A DNA stretch of 64,000 nt from Roseibium litorale (GCF_014842915.1 NZ_JACYXI010000008.1:1-64000), one strand, 5' to 3'; shown: positions 27,347 through 35,896, counted from the stretch's first letter. Notes: generated by a model from the sequence alone, not told the origin. Numbers and translations: made by a program.

Positions 27347-28135
27347 GTGGCCAGCAAGGGTGAAGCAGAGACGTTTGTCGCGCGCGGGGACGAAACGGTC
27401 TCCAACCGCTCCGAACGGGCCTATCTTGCGATCAAGGAAAGCATCATCGGCGGCGATCTGGCGCCGGGCATGCATCTTGTGCAGGAGGATCTGGCGGTCA
27501 AGCTCGGCGTCTCCCGCCAGCCGATCCAGCAGGCCATGCTGCTGCTGAAGAATGACGGCCTGGTGGTGGGCACCGGCTCGCGCGGGCTTAAAGTCGCCCC
27601 GCTTGATGCGACGGACACTGCCTGGCGCTATCAGATCCGCGCGGCGCTGGAAGAAGTCGCCGTGCAGGCGGTTGCCAGGAAGGCCGCAGCCTCCAGCCGT
27701 TTTGCCGACAAGCTGCGCCGCAACGGCGAAGCCCTTCTGGAACACGGTCTGAAGATGGTCGAGGCCCGCTCGCCCCGCGGCGCGGTGGATGCGGACGTGG
27801 CCTTCCATCAGTTCCTGTGCCGGGAATCCGGCAATCCCCTGATCGACCGGACCATCGAGGCCCATTGGGTCTATCTGCGCCGGACCATGATCGCGGTGGT
27901 GCGGGTCGAGAACCTCGGCACCTCGATCTGGACCGAGCATCAGGAAATCCTCAGAGCCATTTGCGCGGGCCGGATCGAGGAGGCTGTCGCGCTGGCCATG
28001 GCCCATCTCTACCGCTCCGAAGGCCTCGTGGCCCGCTCGCTGGCCGCCATGAATTCCGGCACGCCCCAAGACCTAGGGGATCAGGATCTTGGGGAGCCGG
28101 ACCTTGGGGAGCCGGACCTTGGGGAGACTGGCTGA
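27347..28135 (+). CDS. GntR-family regulator with FCD domain
   Basis: The product (about 262 residues from the GTG at 27347) has an N-terminal winged helix: RAYLAIKESIIGGDLAPGMHLVQEDLAVKLGVSRQPIQQAMLLLKNDGL. An all-helical FCD ligand-binding domain follows, with DADVAFHQFLCRESGNPLI and HQEILRAICAGRIEEAVALAMAHL contributing the metal-binding Asp and His positions. The start is uncertain. It lies upstream of and in the same direction as the branched-chain-type ABC operon and is its likely regulator. The C-terminus ends in a repeated DLGEP tail made by tandem 15-bp units, absent from typical relatives. Confidence 0.87.
   Translation: MASKGEAETFVARGDETVSNRSERAYLAIKESIIGGDLAPGMHLVQEDLAVKLGVSRQPIQQAMLLLKNDGLVVGTGSRGLKVAPLDATDTAWRYQIRAALEEVAVQAVARKAAASSRFADKLRRNGEALLEHGLKMVEARSPRGAVDADVAFHQFLCRESGNPLIDRTIEAHWVYLRRTMIAVVRVENLGTSIWTEHQEILRAICAGRIEEAVALAMAHLYRSEGLVARSLAAMNSGTPQDLGDQDLGEPDLGEPDLGETG
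28069..28128 (+). repeat. Four tandem 15-bp units in the GntR gene tail
   Basis: Units at 28069, 28084, 28099 and 28114 follow the pattern GGACCTTGGGGAGCC, the first one degenerate. They are in frame and encode DLGxx repeats at the extreme C-terminus of the regulator. Recent slippage expansion is the likely origin. Confidence 0.85.
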
Positions 28136-28338
28136 CCCATCCATTCCCGCCCAGGGGCGACGGCCCTGCGGGTGACCCCATCTCGAACGTCAGGCCCAAG
28201 TTTTCGGGCCGGTTCAGGATCAACCGGAAGCCACCGGCGCCTTGGGGCGCAAAGGCAGCTCCACACCTTTGAAAACCGATCAGCGCCAGGGCCTTCCGCC
28301 AATGCCGGTTGAGGGCCTGCTGATCCAGGAGGAAGCAC

Positions 28339-29469
28339 ATGTACCGTTCTTTGCGGGCCGCAGCTCTGGCCCTTGGAATTGCATCCGCCGCCGCCGTTCC
28401 GGCTCAGGCGCAGGACACCGTCACCCTCGGTGCCGTCGAGATCCTGTCCGGCCCGGCAGCCGGCTATGGCATCGCGATCAAGTCCGGCCTGGAAATGGCC
28501 ATGGACGAAATCAACGCCGCGGGCGGCGTTCTGGGCGGCAAGAAGCTTGAGCTGATCGTTGAAGATTCCGCCGGCAACAAGGACCAGGCGGTTAACGCAG
28601 CCCGCAAGCTGATCGGCCGCGACAAGGTTCCGGTCATCATTGGCCCGACCCTGTCGAACGAAATGTTCGCCGTCGGCCCGGTGTCCAACGGCCGCAAGAT
28701 CGTGACCATCGGCACCTCCACCACGGCTGCCGGCATCACCGCCATGGGTGACTATATCTTCCGCACCGCGCTGCCGGAAGCCGACGTTATCCCGGTCACC
28801 TTCAAGGCGGCCAAGGAAAAGCTCGGCGTCAAGACCATCGCGATGATGTATGCCAACGACGACGCTTTCGCCAAGTCCGGCTTCGATTCCATGAAGGCTG
28901 CCGCTGAAGATCTTGGCCTCGAAATCGCGACCATAGAGACCTTCGGCAGCAAGGACAGCGACTTCTCCGCCCAGTTGACCAAGATCAAGAGCCTGAACGT
29001 CGACGCGATCGCCGTCTCCGCCCTGGTCGAGCCGGTTGCCGGCATCCTGCTGCAGGCCCGCCAGCTCGGCCTGCCGGAAACCGTCCGCTTCATCGGCGGC
29101 AACGGCTCCAACTCCCCGCGTCTGGGCGAAATCGCCGGCGACGCTGCCAACGGCCTGCTGGTCGGCAGCCCCTGGTTCATCGCCAAGAAGGATGAAGCGA
29201 ACCAGAAGTTCGTCGCCGACTTCCAGGCCCGCTACAACAAGGCTCCGGACCAGTTCGCAGCCCAGGCCTATGACACGATGAAGATCGTTGCCGAAGCCAT
29301 CGACCGCGCCGGTTCCGCCGAAAGCGACAAGATCCGGGAAGCCCTGCTGGCCACGGACCACACCGGCGTGATGGGCCCGTTCAAGTTCACCGAAGGCCGT
29401 GACCCTGCTTCCGCAGAAGGTGTGGTCGTTCTGACCATGCAGGGTGGCAAGTTCGAGATTTTCGAATAA
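28339..29469 (+). CDS. Branched-chain-amino-acid-type ABC substrate-binding protein
   Basis: The 376-residue periplasmic binding protein has a clear signal peptide (MYRSLRAAALALGIASAAAVPAQAQ, cleavage before D26). The type I fold of LivJ/LivK-like receptors follows: TLGAVEILSGPAAGYGIAIKSGLEMAMDEINAAGGVLG, VNAARKLIGRDKVPVIIGPTLSN, and the C-terminal AQAYDTMKIVAEAIDRAG. GGAGG precedes the ATG. Two permease and two ATPase genes follow. Such receptors take amino acids, amides, short-chain acids or aromatics, so the ligand is not deducible. A strong hairpin lies after its stop. Confidence 0.93.
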   Translation: MYRSLRAAALALGIASAAAVPAQAQDTVTLGAVEILSGPAAGYGIAIKSGLEMAMDEINAAGGVLGGKKLELIVEDSAGNKDQAVNAARKLIGRDKVPVIIGPTLSNEMFAVGPVSNGRKIVTIGTSTTAAGITAMGDYIFRTALPEADVIPVTFKAAKEKLGVKTIAMMYANDDAFAKSGFDSMKAAAEDLGLEIATIETFGSKDSDFSAQLTKIKSLNVDAIAVSALVEPVAGILLQARQLGLPETVRFIGGNGSNSPRLGEIAGDAANGLLVGSPWFIAKKDEANQKFVADFQARYNKAPDQFAAQAYDTMKIVAEAIDRAGSAESDKIREALLATDHTGVMGPFKFTEGRDPASAEGVVVLTMQGGKFEIFE

Positions 29470-29483
29470 AAGGCCGCAAAACA

Positions 29484-29507
29484 GGCCCTGCGCACCCGCG
29501 CAGGGCC
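29484..29507 (+). terminator. Hairpin between binding-protein and permease genes
   Basis: GGCCCTGCGC (29484-29493) and GCGCAGGGCC (29498-29507) form a perfect 10-bp stem with an ACCC loop. No T-run follows. Its position after the binding-protein stop fits a partial terminator or mRNA-stabilising structure that gives the receptor more product than the membrane subunits. Confidence 0.8.
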
Positions 29508-29537
29508 ACCACTGCCGTTTAGGGGATATCCCAATCG

Positions 29538-30419
29538 ATGCTTGCACAGCAGCTAGTCAACGGTCTCGTGCTGGGTGCCACCTACGCGCTGTTCGCGCTT
29601 GGTCTGACCCTGATGTTCGGGGTCCTGCGCGTCATTAACCTGACCTATGGTTTCTATTTCTCCGTGGGGGCGCTCGTGGCGCTCTGGCTTGCGCGCACCG
29701 CCGGACTGCCGATCTGGGCGGTCGTGCTTTTGGGCGGGGTGGCTGCCGGTCTCGTCGCCGTCGTCGTGGACGGCGTGCTTTTGACGCGCCTGCGCCGCAC
29801 CAAGGCGGGTGAACTGCCCTCCCTGATGGTCACGCTCGGTGCCGTTCTGGCGCTCTATTCCCTGTCGGCCATCTGGCTCGGCACGGAAATCCAGCGTTTC
29901 CCCTTCGATTTCGTCGACAGCTCCGCATTCGAAATCGGTGACCTGCGCATTTCCCTGGTGCAGATCCTGATCGTCTGCGTGACCTTTGCGCTCGTCGGCC
30001 TGCTGTTCGTGCTGCTGCATTACACCCGCGTCGGCCTGATGATCCGCGCCCTTGCCGAGAATGAAGACACCGCCCGCCTGATGGGCATCAACGTCGATGC
30101 CATCGTCATCGTCGTGTCCTTCGTCTCCGGCTTCCTGGGCGGCGTCGGCGGCGTGCTGATCGGCCTGAACTTCAACGCCATCCAGCCCTTCATGGGCGAG
30201 ACCATGATGCTGCGCGGCTTCGCCGTCATCATCATCGGCGGTCTTGGCGACATCCGCGGCGCGCTGATCGCAGGCGTTCTGCTCGGCATGTTCGAGGTTC
30301 TGACCGCAAGCTACATCTCCTCCAGCGCGAAGGAAGCTGTGGCCTTTGGCGCGCTGGTCCTGACGCTCTGGTTCCGGCCCACCGGTCTCTTCGGCCGCAA
30401 AGAGGTCAAAAGGGCATAA
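29538..30419 (+). CDS. livH: Branched-chain-type ABC permease (LivH-like)
   Basis: The 293-residue integral membrane protein has about eight hydrophobic segments and the LivH start LVNGLVLGATYALFALGLTLMFGVLRVINLTYGFYFSVGA. The cytoplasmic coupling loop appears as ALAENEDTARLMGINVDAIVIVVSFVSGFLGGVGGVLIG. It forms half of the inner-membrane channel with the LivM-like protein encoded 2 bp downstream. Length and motifs are normal. The gene name reflects family only, since the substrate is unknown. Confidence 0.93.
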   Translation: MLAQQLVNGLVLGATYALFALGLTLMFGVLRVINLTYGFYFSVGALVALWLARTAGLPIWAVVLLGGVAAGLVAVVVDGVLLTRLRRTKAGELPSLMVTLGAVLALYSLSAIWLGTEIQRFPFDFVDSSAFEIGDLRISLVQILIVCVTFALVGLLFVLLHYTRVGLMIRALAENEDTARLMGINVDAIVIVVSFVSGFLGGVGGVLIGLNFNAIQPFMGETMMLRGFAVIIIGGLGDIRGALIAGVLLGMFEVLTASYISSSAKEAVAFGALVLTLWFRPTGLFGRKEVKRA

Positions 30420-30421
30420 AC

Positions 30422-31264
30422 ATGGCTGAATGGCTGGACGATTTCTTCTTCACCTATGAGACGCTGATCCACGGCATCGGCGTGCACGGCCTCTTGGCCC
30501 TGTCCATGTATTGTGTCATGGCCGTCGGGCAGCTGTCCCTCGGCCAAGCCGCCTTCATGGGCCTTGGCGCCTATACGGGCGCGCTGCTGACCCTCAAGCT
30601 GGGCCTGCCCTTCTATGTGGTGCTGCCCGCGTCGGCCTTTGTGCCCGCGCTGATCGCGCTCCTGATCGGCGGACCGACCCTGCGCCTCAGCGGCGTCTAT
30701 CTCGCCATTTCGACCGTGGGTTTGGGCGAGGTTCTGCGCGTCATCTACATCAATTTCGAAAGCCTGACCGGCGGCGCGCTCGGCCTGTCGGGCATTCCGA
30801 TGAAGGCCAGCGTCGGGCTGATCTATGCCCTGCTGCTGATTGCGCTCATCATGTTCTGGGCGGTTGGCCGCTCGCGGATCGGCCGGGCCATGGAGGCCAT
30901 GCGCGAGGACGAGACCGCCGCCGGCGTGATGGGCGTCAACGTGCCGGTCTACAAGCTCGGCGCCCTGATTGTCTCCGCCATGCTGGCCGGGATCGCCGGC
31001 TGCCTGGCCGCCCATTCCAGCAGCTTCATCGGCCCGAACGAATATGGCTTCGAAACCGCGGTCACCATCCTCAGCTTCGCGCTGCTGGGCGGCATCGGAA
31101 CGCCCCTGGCGCCGGTTCTGGGCGCCCTGGTCCTGACCGCCCTGCCGGAAGTGCTCCGGCCCCTGGCGGACTTCCGCCTTGTCATCAACGGAATGATCAT
31201 CGTCGTGGCAATTCTCTTCCTGCCCCGTGGTGTCCTGCCGCTCCGCCTGAGGAGATCCGCATGA
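30422..31264 (+). CDS. livM: Branched-chain-type ABC permease (LivM-like)
   Basis: The 280-residue permease carries the LivM signature ALSMYCVMAVGQLSLGQAAFMGLGAYTGALL near the N-terminus. The coupling loop is AMEAMREDETAAGVMGVNVPVYKLGALIVSAMLAGIAGCL. It lacks the long N-terminal extension seen in some LivM proteins. Its stop overlaps the ATPase start (ATGA at 31261), so the two genes are co-translated. Together with the LivH-like subunit it forms the transmembrane pore. Confidence 0.93.
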   Translation: MAEWLDDFFFTYETLIHGIGVHGLLALSMYCVMAVGQLSLGQAAFMGLGAYTGALLTLKLGLPFYVVLPASAFVPALIALLIGGPTLRLSGVYLAISTVGLGEVLRVIYINFESLTGGALGLSGIPMKASVGLIYALLLIALIMFWAVGRSRIGRAMEAMREDETAAGVMGVNVPVYKLGALIVSAMLAGIAGCLAAHSSSFIGPNEYGFETAVTILSFALLGGIGTPLAPVLGALVLTALPEVLRPLADFRLVINGMIIVVAILFLPRGVLPLRLRRSA

Positions 31265-32049
31265 CCACGCTTCTGACTGTCGACAGCCTGTCCAAGTCGT
31301 TCCGGGGCGTGCATGCGATCCGCGATGCCAGCTTCGACGTGACCGCCGGCAAGGTGCACGGCATCATCGGCCCGAACGGCGCCGGCAAGACGACCCTGTT
31401 CAACCTGATCTCCGGGCTGCTGGAACCGTCTTCCGGCAAGGTGAGCCTGAACGGCAAGGACATTTCGGCCCTGCCATCCTATGCCCGCACCCGGCTCGGC
31501 ATGGCCCGCACGTTCCAGAACATCCGCCTCTTTTCCGAGATGACGGTGATCGAGAACGTTCTGACCGGCATGCATATTCAGCTGTCCACGCCCGTCTGGC
31601 GCACGCTCATTCCCTTTGCAGGTGCAGAGGAAAGACAGGCCAAGGCAAAGGCCATGGACCTTCTGGAACTGGTCGGCCTTGCGGACAAGGCCCTGACCCG
31701 TTCCGCCAGCCTTGCCTATGGCGAGCAGCGGCGGCTGGAAATTGCCCGGGCGCTCGCCAGCGATCCGAAGATCCTGCTTTTGGACGAACCGGCGGCCGGC
31801 ATGAACCCGCTGGAAACCCAGGATCTGGCGGTGCTGTTGAAGAAGCTCAACGAGCGCGGCATCACCCTGCTTCTGGTGGAGCATGACATGCGCTTCGTCA
31901 TGGACCTGTGCGACCAGATCACGGTTCTGAACTTCGGCAAGGTAATTGCCGAGGGCGAGCCCGCCGCGATCCGCAGCAATTCGGCTGTTATCGAAGCCTA
32001 TCTCGGCCCCAAGGTTGCCGAGCGGCTGCTGAAGGAGGCGTCGGCATGA
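31261..32049 (+). CDS. livG: Branched-chain-type ABC ATPase (LivG-like)
   Basis: The 262-residue ATPase shows Walker A GPNGAGKTTLFNLISG, the LivG-type RTFQNIRLFSEMTVIENVLTGMH segment, and a signature motif altered to LAYGEQRRLEIARALAS. Walker B is ILLLDEPAAGMNP and the switch His is in LLVEHDMRFVMD. The C-terminal IEAYLGPK helix region is typical. ATG 31261 is the real start, since the same frame is open far upstream only by chance inside livM. The next ATPase gene overlaps by ATGA. Confidence 0.94.
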   Translation: MTTLLTVDSLSKSFRGVHAIRDASFDVTAGKVHGIIGPNGAGKTTLFNLISGLLEPSSGKVSLNGKDISALPSYARTRLGMARTFQNIRLFSEMTVIENVLTGMHIQLSTPVWRTLIPFAGAEERQAKAKAMDLLELVGLADKALTRSASLAYGEQRRLEIARALASDPKILLLDEPAAGMNPLETQDLAVLLKKLNERGITLLLVEHDMRFVMDLCDQITVLNFGKVIAEGEPAAIRSNSAVIEAYLGPKVAERLLKEASA

Positions 32050-32762
32050 GCGGCTTTCTCTCTGTTTCCGGCCTGCGGCTCAGCTATGGCCGCACCGAAG
32101 CCGTCAAGGGCATCGACCTTGAGGTCCGCCAGGGTGCGGTGGTCTCTCTGATCGGCGCCAATGGCGCGGGCAAGACCACGACCATGCGCGGCCTGTCCGG
32201 CCTGCTGAAGACCGCCGCCGGTTCGATCCGCTTCTGCGGCGAGGACATCACCAACGCCCCGGCCCACAAGATCGCCCGCATGGGCATCCGCCAGGTGCCC
32301 GAAGGCCGTCAGGTCTTTGCGGAAATGACCGTGGACGAAAACCTGAGCCTGGGCGGCCTGCAGGTGGGCGACAGCGCCGACTTCCGCCGCCGCCGCGAGG
32401 CGGTGCTGGACCGGTTTCCGCGCCTGCGCGAGCGCCTGACCCAGCATGCGGGCTATCTGTCCGGCGGCGAGCAGCAGATGCTGGCCCTCGGCCGGGCGAT
32501 GATGGGCGGCCCGAAGCTCCTGCTTCTGGACGAACCAAGCATGGGCCTTGCGCCCCTGTTCGTGGAGGAGATCTTCAAGATCGTCGCCGATCTGCGCCAG
32601 GACGGCACCACCATCCTGCTCGTGGAGCAGAACGCCCAGGCCGCCCTCGAAATCGCCGACCATGCCTATGTGCTGGAAAGCGGCCGCATCACCCTTGAGG
32701 GTCCTGCTTCCGACGTCGTCAACGACCCCCGCGTCATCGCCGCCTATCTGGGTGATCATTAG
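32046..32762 (+). CDS. livF: Branched-chain-type ABC ATPase (LivF-like)
   Basis: The 238-residue ATPase begins MSGFLSVSGLRLSYGRTEAVKGIDLEV and shows Walker A GANGAGKTTTMRGLSG, the IRQVPEGRQVFAEMTVDENLSLG segment diagnostic of LivF, the signature LSGGEQQMLALGRAMM and Walker B LLLLDEPSMGLAP. The switch His of most ABC proteins is Gln here (LLVEQNAQAALE), as is normal in LivF. It closes the operon. Repeats follow after about 75 bp. Confidence 0.94.
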   Translation: MSGFLSVSGLRLSYGRTEAVKGIDLEVRQGAVVSLIGANGAGKTTTMRGLSGLLKTAAGSIRFCGEDITNAPAHKIARMGIRQVPEGRQVFAEMTVDENLSLGGLQVGDSADFRRRREAVLDRFPRLRERLTQHAGYLSGGEQQMLALGRAMMGGPKLLLLDEPSMGLAPLFVEEIFKIVADLRQDGTTILLVEQNAQAALEIADHAYVLESGRITLEGPASDVVNDPRVIAAYLGDH

Positions 32763-32839
32763 GGGCAGGGGACACCCTCACCCCACCCCTCTCCCTGAAG
32801 GGCGAGGGGGCAGGCCCTGCCTGTGGCGGGTGAGGGATC

Positions 32840-32993
32840 TCTCCTCAGATCCGCTCCCGCAGCAGTCCAGCAGCTTTTGTCTGCGAATGAGTGGGCCCCG
32901 GATCTACGGCTCCGCCTTCGTCCGGGGTGACGGTTAACTGTAGTTCAGATGTCACCCCGGCCAAGCGAAGCGCGAGCCGGGGCCTACTCATTG
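32840..32993. repeat. Direct repeat with internal hairpin, copy A
   Basis: About 154 bp that align without gaps for most of their length to copy B at 33383-33535. The inner part (32886-32992) folds on itself: arms beginning AATGAGTGGGCCCCGG and ending CCGGGGCCTACTCATT pair over about 40 bp with mismatches around a loop of about 20 bp. It resembles palindromic intergenic repeats found in multiple copies in alphaproteobacterial genomes. Confidence 0.85.
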
Positions 32994-33030
32994 CCAGAGT
33001 CGTGCAGATGCTCTCACAGGGCTGCAACAC

Positions 33031-33306
33031 CTAGAGGGTCATCAGGTCCTTCCAATCCGGATTGGACTTTTCGATCAGCTGGATCTTCCAGGACCGGTGC
33101 CAGCGCTTGAGGCGCTTCTCGGCGGCGATGGCTTCCTCGATCCGCTCAAACTCCGCAGCATAAACCAAGCGATGTAGCTTGTGAGTTTTCGTGAATCCTG
33201 CCGCAATCCCTTGCCTGTGCTCCTCCACCCGGCGCGCCAGATCATTCGTCACTCCAACGTAAAGCGTGCCATGCATGCGGTTGGTCAGAATGTAGACGAA
33301 GAACAT
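33031..33306 (-). CDS. GIY-YIG domain protein (UPF0213-like)
   Basis: The 91-residue protein is a stand-alone GIY-YIG nuclease domain: FVYILTNRMHGTLYVGVTNDLARRVEEH, with VYI and LYVGV as the two motif strands and the catalytic Arg after them. The FTKTHKLHRLVYAAEF segment follows, and then EEAIAAEKRLKRWHRSWKIQLIEKSNPDW with the catalytic Glu. Small proteins of this type are common in bacteria and their cellular role is largely unsettled. It lies alone between two direct repeats, antisense to the surrounding operon. Confidence 0.92.
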   Translation of the reverse strand: MFFVYILTNRMHGTLYVGVTNDLARRVEEHRQGIAAGFTKTHKLHRLVYAAEFERIEEAIAAEKRLKRWHRSWKIQLIEKSNPDWKDLMTL

Positions 33307-33382
33307 CGCAAATACACCAAATGAGAGCAGTTGTCCTTTCTACCATCTTTTTCTTGAACATCTGCACGTCACTGGAAAAGCG

Positions 33383-33535
33383 TCTCCTGAGATCCGCTCC
33401 AGCAGCAGTCCATCAGCTATTCTCTGCGAATGAGTAGGCCCCGGATCTGCGGCTCCGCCTTCGTCCGGGGTGACCGTGCTGCAAGCTTCGAACGTCACCC
33501 CGGCCAAGCGAAGCGCGAGCCGGGGCCTACTCACT
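33383..33535. repeat. Direct repeat with internal hairpin, copy B
   Basis: The second copy of the repeat at 32840-32993, in the same orientation and about 540 bp downstream. The hairpin part is 33429-33534. Differences cluster in the loop (GACCGTGCTGCAAGCTTCGAACGTC region) while the arms are almost unchanged, as expected if the folded structure is what is kept. Confidence 0.85.
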
Positions 33536-33595
33536 GACCGTCATTCGAACACGTGAGTGGCCTGGCTTAACGCGTCCGGGGTGACCACTTGCACC

Positions 33596-34498
33596 TCACC
33601 CACGATCCCCACTCACACTCTCCGCATGCTGGACGAAGAGGTCCACCAGGGCGTGGCACTCGGTGCTGAGTTTGTCACCGTGGGGTTTGATGACCGAGTA
33701 TTCGAACCGGTCATCCACCTCGATGGGGCGGGCAATGCCGCCCATCTGCGCATGGTCTCCAGCGGTGAAGGCATCAACCACCCCGACGCCGACGCCGCGC
33801 AAAACCAGCGCCGATACGATGTTGGACAGATAGATCTTCATCTTCATCACTGGCGGATGGACCATCTTGGCGAACTGCCGGTCGAAGGCCCGGCCGGACA
33901 TGGTGGAATCCACGAAGCCGACGAAGTCCACTCCCGCGAGGTCCTCAATGCGCACCACATCCAGATCTCCCAAAGGGTGGCCCGGCGGGGCGATGAAGCG
34001 GAAGGGAATGCTGCCTGTGCGCACCACGTCGATCTCCAGTTTGTGCTGGGTGGGAATGCCGAAGCCGATCTGGCATTGGCGCAGCGCCACCTGGCGCACC
34101 ACGGGCAAGGTGGTCATGGACAGAAACTCGGCGCGGAATTCAGGCCGGATCCGGAACAGTTCGGCAATCACCGTCGGCAGGGCGGAATTGGCAAAGGCGG
34201 GTGCCGCCGCGATGGTCAGGGTGGCCCGGTTGCCGCGCTTGATCTGGTCCGCTGCCCGCTCGATCTGGGACAGGCCTATGAAGCTGCGTTCCACCTCGGT
34301 CCACAGTTCATGGGCCTCCGCCGTTGCCACCACCCGGCCGCCATGACGGGTGAACAGCGCAAGATCCAGCCGCTCCTCCAGCTCCTTGATCAGCCGGCTT
34401 ACCGCAGGCTGCGAAACGCTCAGCTCGTCGGCCGCGCCGGAAACCGTGCCGGTGCGCATGACTGCGCGGAAAGCTTCAAGTGATCTCTGAGATAGCAT
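33596..34498 (-). CDS. LysR-family transcriptional regulator
   Basis: The 300-residue regulator has the LysR helix-turn-helix at residues 4-60 (SLEAFRAVMRTGTVSGAADELSVSQPAVSRLIKELEERLDLALFTR). A periplasmic-binding-like effector domain follows (LTIAAAPAFANSALP, FIAPPGHPLGDLDVV, LVLRGVGVGVVDAFTAG). It is divergent from the flavin-oxidoreductase/transport operon, and a palindrome with 11-bp spacing begins 4 bp upstream of its start, so it probably represses itself and activates the operon. The style is close to regulators of opine or amino-acid catabolism, but the effector is not known. Confidence 0.92.
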   Translation of the reverse strand: MLSQRSLEAFRAVMRTGTVSGAADELSVSQPAVSRLIKELEERLDLALFTRHGGRVVATAEAHELWTEVERSFIGLSQIERAADQIKRGNRATLTIAAAPAFANSALPTVIAELFRIRPEFRAEFLSMTTLPVVRQVALRQCQIGFGIPTQHKLEIDVVRTGSIPFRFIAPPGHPLGDLDVVRIEDLAGVDFVGFVDSTMSGRAFDRQFAKMVHPPVMKMKIYLSNIVSALVLRGVGVGVVDAFTAGDHAQMGGIARPIEVDDRFEYSVIKPHGDKLSTECHALVDLFVQHAESVSGDRG

Positions 34499-34501
34499 GG
34501 G

Positions 34502-34528
34502 ATGAGTATAAGGTTTTCACATACTCAT
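34502..34528. promoter_or_regulatory. LysR operator (T-N11-A type inverted repeat)
   Basis: ATGAGTAT (34502-34509) and ATACTCAT (34521-34528) are perfect 8-bp arms separated by 11 bp, the classical LysR box. It sits between the LysR start (34498) and the flavin oxidoreductase start (34603), overlapping the expected regulator promoter. Confidence 0.8.
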
Positions 34529-34602
34529 GGAAAGAAACCTTATTTGCGTTATATCAAACCCGCGCTCACTCTGACCCTGTCGGAATTTACGAGGAACCTA
34601 TC

Positions 34603-35880
34603 GTGAGCGCTGCATCCCACCAGCCGGACTTTCCCACCCAAACCGAAGTCGTCGTCATCGGCGGCGGAATTGTCGGTGTCTGCACGGCGCTCTTTCTGGC
34701 AGAACAGGGCATTCCCGTCGTTCTGTGCGAAAAGGGCCGGATCGCGGGCGAACAGTCCTCCCGCAACTGGGGCTGGATCCGCAAGGCCGGGCGTGATGCC
34801 CGCGAACTCCAGCTGATGATCGAAAGCGCCCGGCTCTGGGGCGAGATCAACTCCAAGCTCGGAGAGGACATCGGCTATGGCATCCGCGGCATCACCTATC
34901 TCGCCAAGACCGAGAAGGAGCTGCAGAAGCACGAGACCTGGCTGAAGGACACCAAGGGCTTCGACCATGGCTCCGTGCTGCTGTCCCCGGCAGAGACCGA
35001 TCATCTGCTCAAGCGCAATGACCGGCAGTTCCTGGGCGCGCTCTATACGGAATCCGATGCCACAGCCGAGCCGTCTCTCGCCGTGCCTGCCATGGCCCGT
35101 TATGCGGAGCGCTGCGGCGCGGTCATCATCGACCAATGCGCGGTCCGTTCCGTGGAACGCACCGCAGGCCAGATCAGCTCCGTGATCACGGAAAAAGGCG
35201 AGATCGCCTGCAAGAAGGTGGTTCTGGCGGGCGGTGTCTGGTCGCGGACCTTCCTGGAAAACATCGGCATCTCGATCCCCCAGCTTGCGGTCAAGTCCTC
35301 GGTGCTGCGCACGACTGTTGCGCCCGAGATCGTTGCCGGATCGGTCGGCGCGACGGATGCGTCGCTCCGGCGGCGCAAGGATGGCGGCTATACGATTGCC
35401 CGCAGCAACCATGCCGAATTCCAGCTCATTCCCGCCGCCTTCCGGCACTTCGCCGCCTTTCTGCCGATCCTGACCGAGCGCTGGCGGATGATGAAGATCC
35501 GCTTCGGCAAGGATTTCTTTGGCCCGCTCGGCCATCAGCGCTGGAAGCCGGACGAGATAACCCCTTTTGAGCAGGTGCGGGTGATGGATCCGGCGCCGGA
35601 CCAGAAGCTTCTGAACTCTGCCTTCGCTTCGGCCATCGAACTGCACCCGCGCCTGCAAGGTGTGCAGATTGCCGAGACCTGGGGCGGCTTGATCGACGTG
35701 ATGCCGGACGAGGTTCCGATCATCGACGAGCCGAAAGACTGGCCCGGACTGGTGATTGCGACGGGCCTGTCCGGCCATGGCTTCGGCATTGGCCCAGGGG
35801 TTGCAAAGCTGGTGGTCCAGCACATCCGGGGCGAGAAGCCCATGGTCAGTACAAAAGACTTCGCAATGGGACGTTTCTGA
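34603..35880 (+). CDS. DadA-like FAD-dependent oxidoreductase
   Basis: The product (425 residues) belongs to the glycine oxidase/D-amino-acid dehydrogenase group that oxidises amines or D-/N-substituted amino acids. The FAD-binding motif VVVIGGGIVGVCTALFLAEQG lies at residues 15-35, followed by EKGRIAGEQSSRNWGWIRKAGRD. The C-terminal FAD segment is VIATGLSGHGFGIGPG. I chose GTG 34603 because GAGGA precedes it by 7 bp and the longer frame from 34480 would overlap the divergent LysR gene. A paralogous oxidoreductase, an SDR and an ABC transporter follow. The substrate is unknown. Confidence 0.88.
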   Translation: MSAASHQPDFPTQTEVVVIGGGIVGVCTALFLAEQGIPVVLCEKGRIAGEQSSRNWGWIRKAGRDARELQLMIESARLWGEINSKLGEDIGYGIRGITYLAKTEKELQKHETWLKDTKGFDHGSVLLSPAETDHLLKRNDRQFLGALYTESDATAEPSLAVPAMARYAERCGAVIIDQCAVRSVERTAGQISSVITEKGEIACKKVVLAGGVWSRTFLENIGISIPQLAVKSSVLRTTVAPEIVAGSVGATDASLRRRKDGGYTIARSNHAEFQLIPAAFRHFAAFLPILTERWRMMKIRFGKDFFGPLGHQRWKPDEITPFEQVRVMDPAPDQKLLNSAFASAIELHPRLQGVQIAETWGGLIDVMPDEVPIIDEPKDWPGLVIATGLSGHGFGIGPGVAKLVVQHIRGEKPMVSTKDFAMGRF

Positions 35881-35896
35881 AGACAAAGGAGCCCGC

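Noticed and set aside
28069-28128. Tandem repeats considered as CRISPR
   Set aside because: Units are adjacent without spacers and lie in a coding tail.
28081-29547. 488-codon minus-strand open frame
   Set aside because: Antisense to the binding-protein gene, which has a signal peptide and family motifs.
30511-31260. Upstream extension of the LivG-like frame
   Set aside because: The frame is open through livM, but residues there do not resemble ABC ATPases; ATG 31261 with ATGA overlap is the real start.
32840-33535. Repeat pair considered as CRISPR or integron attC sites
   Set aside because: Only two copies, far longer than CRISPR repeats, no integrase gene and no attC-like core sites seen.
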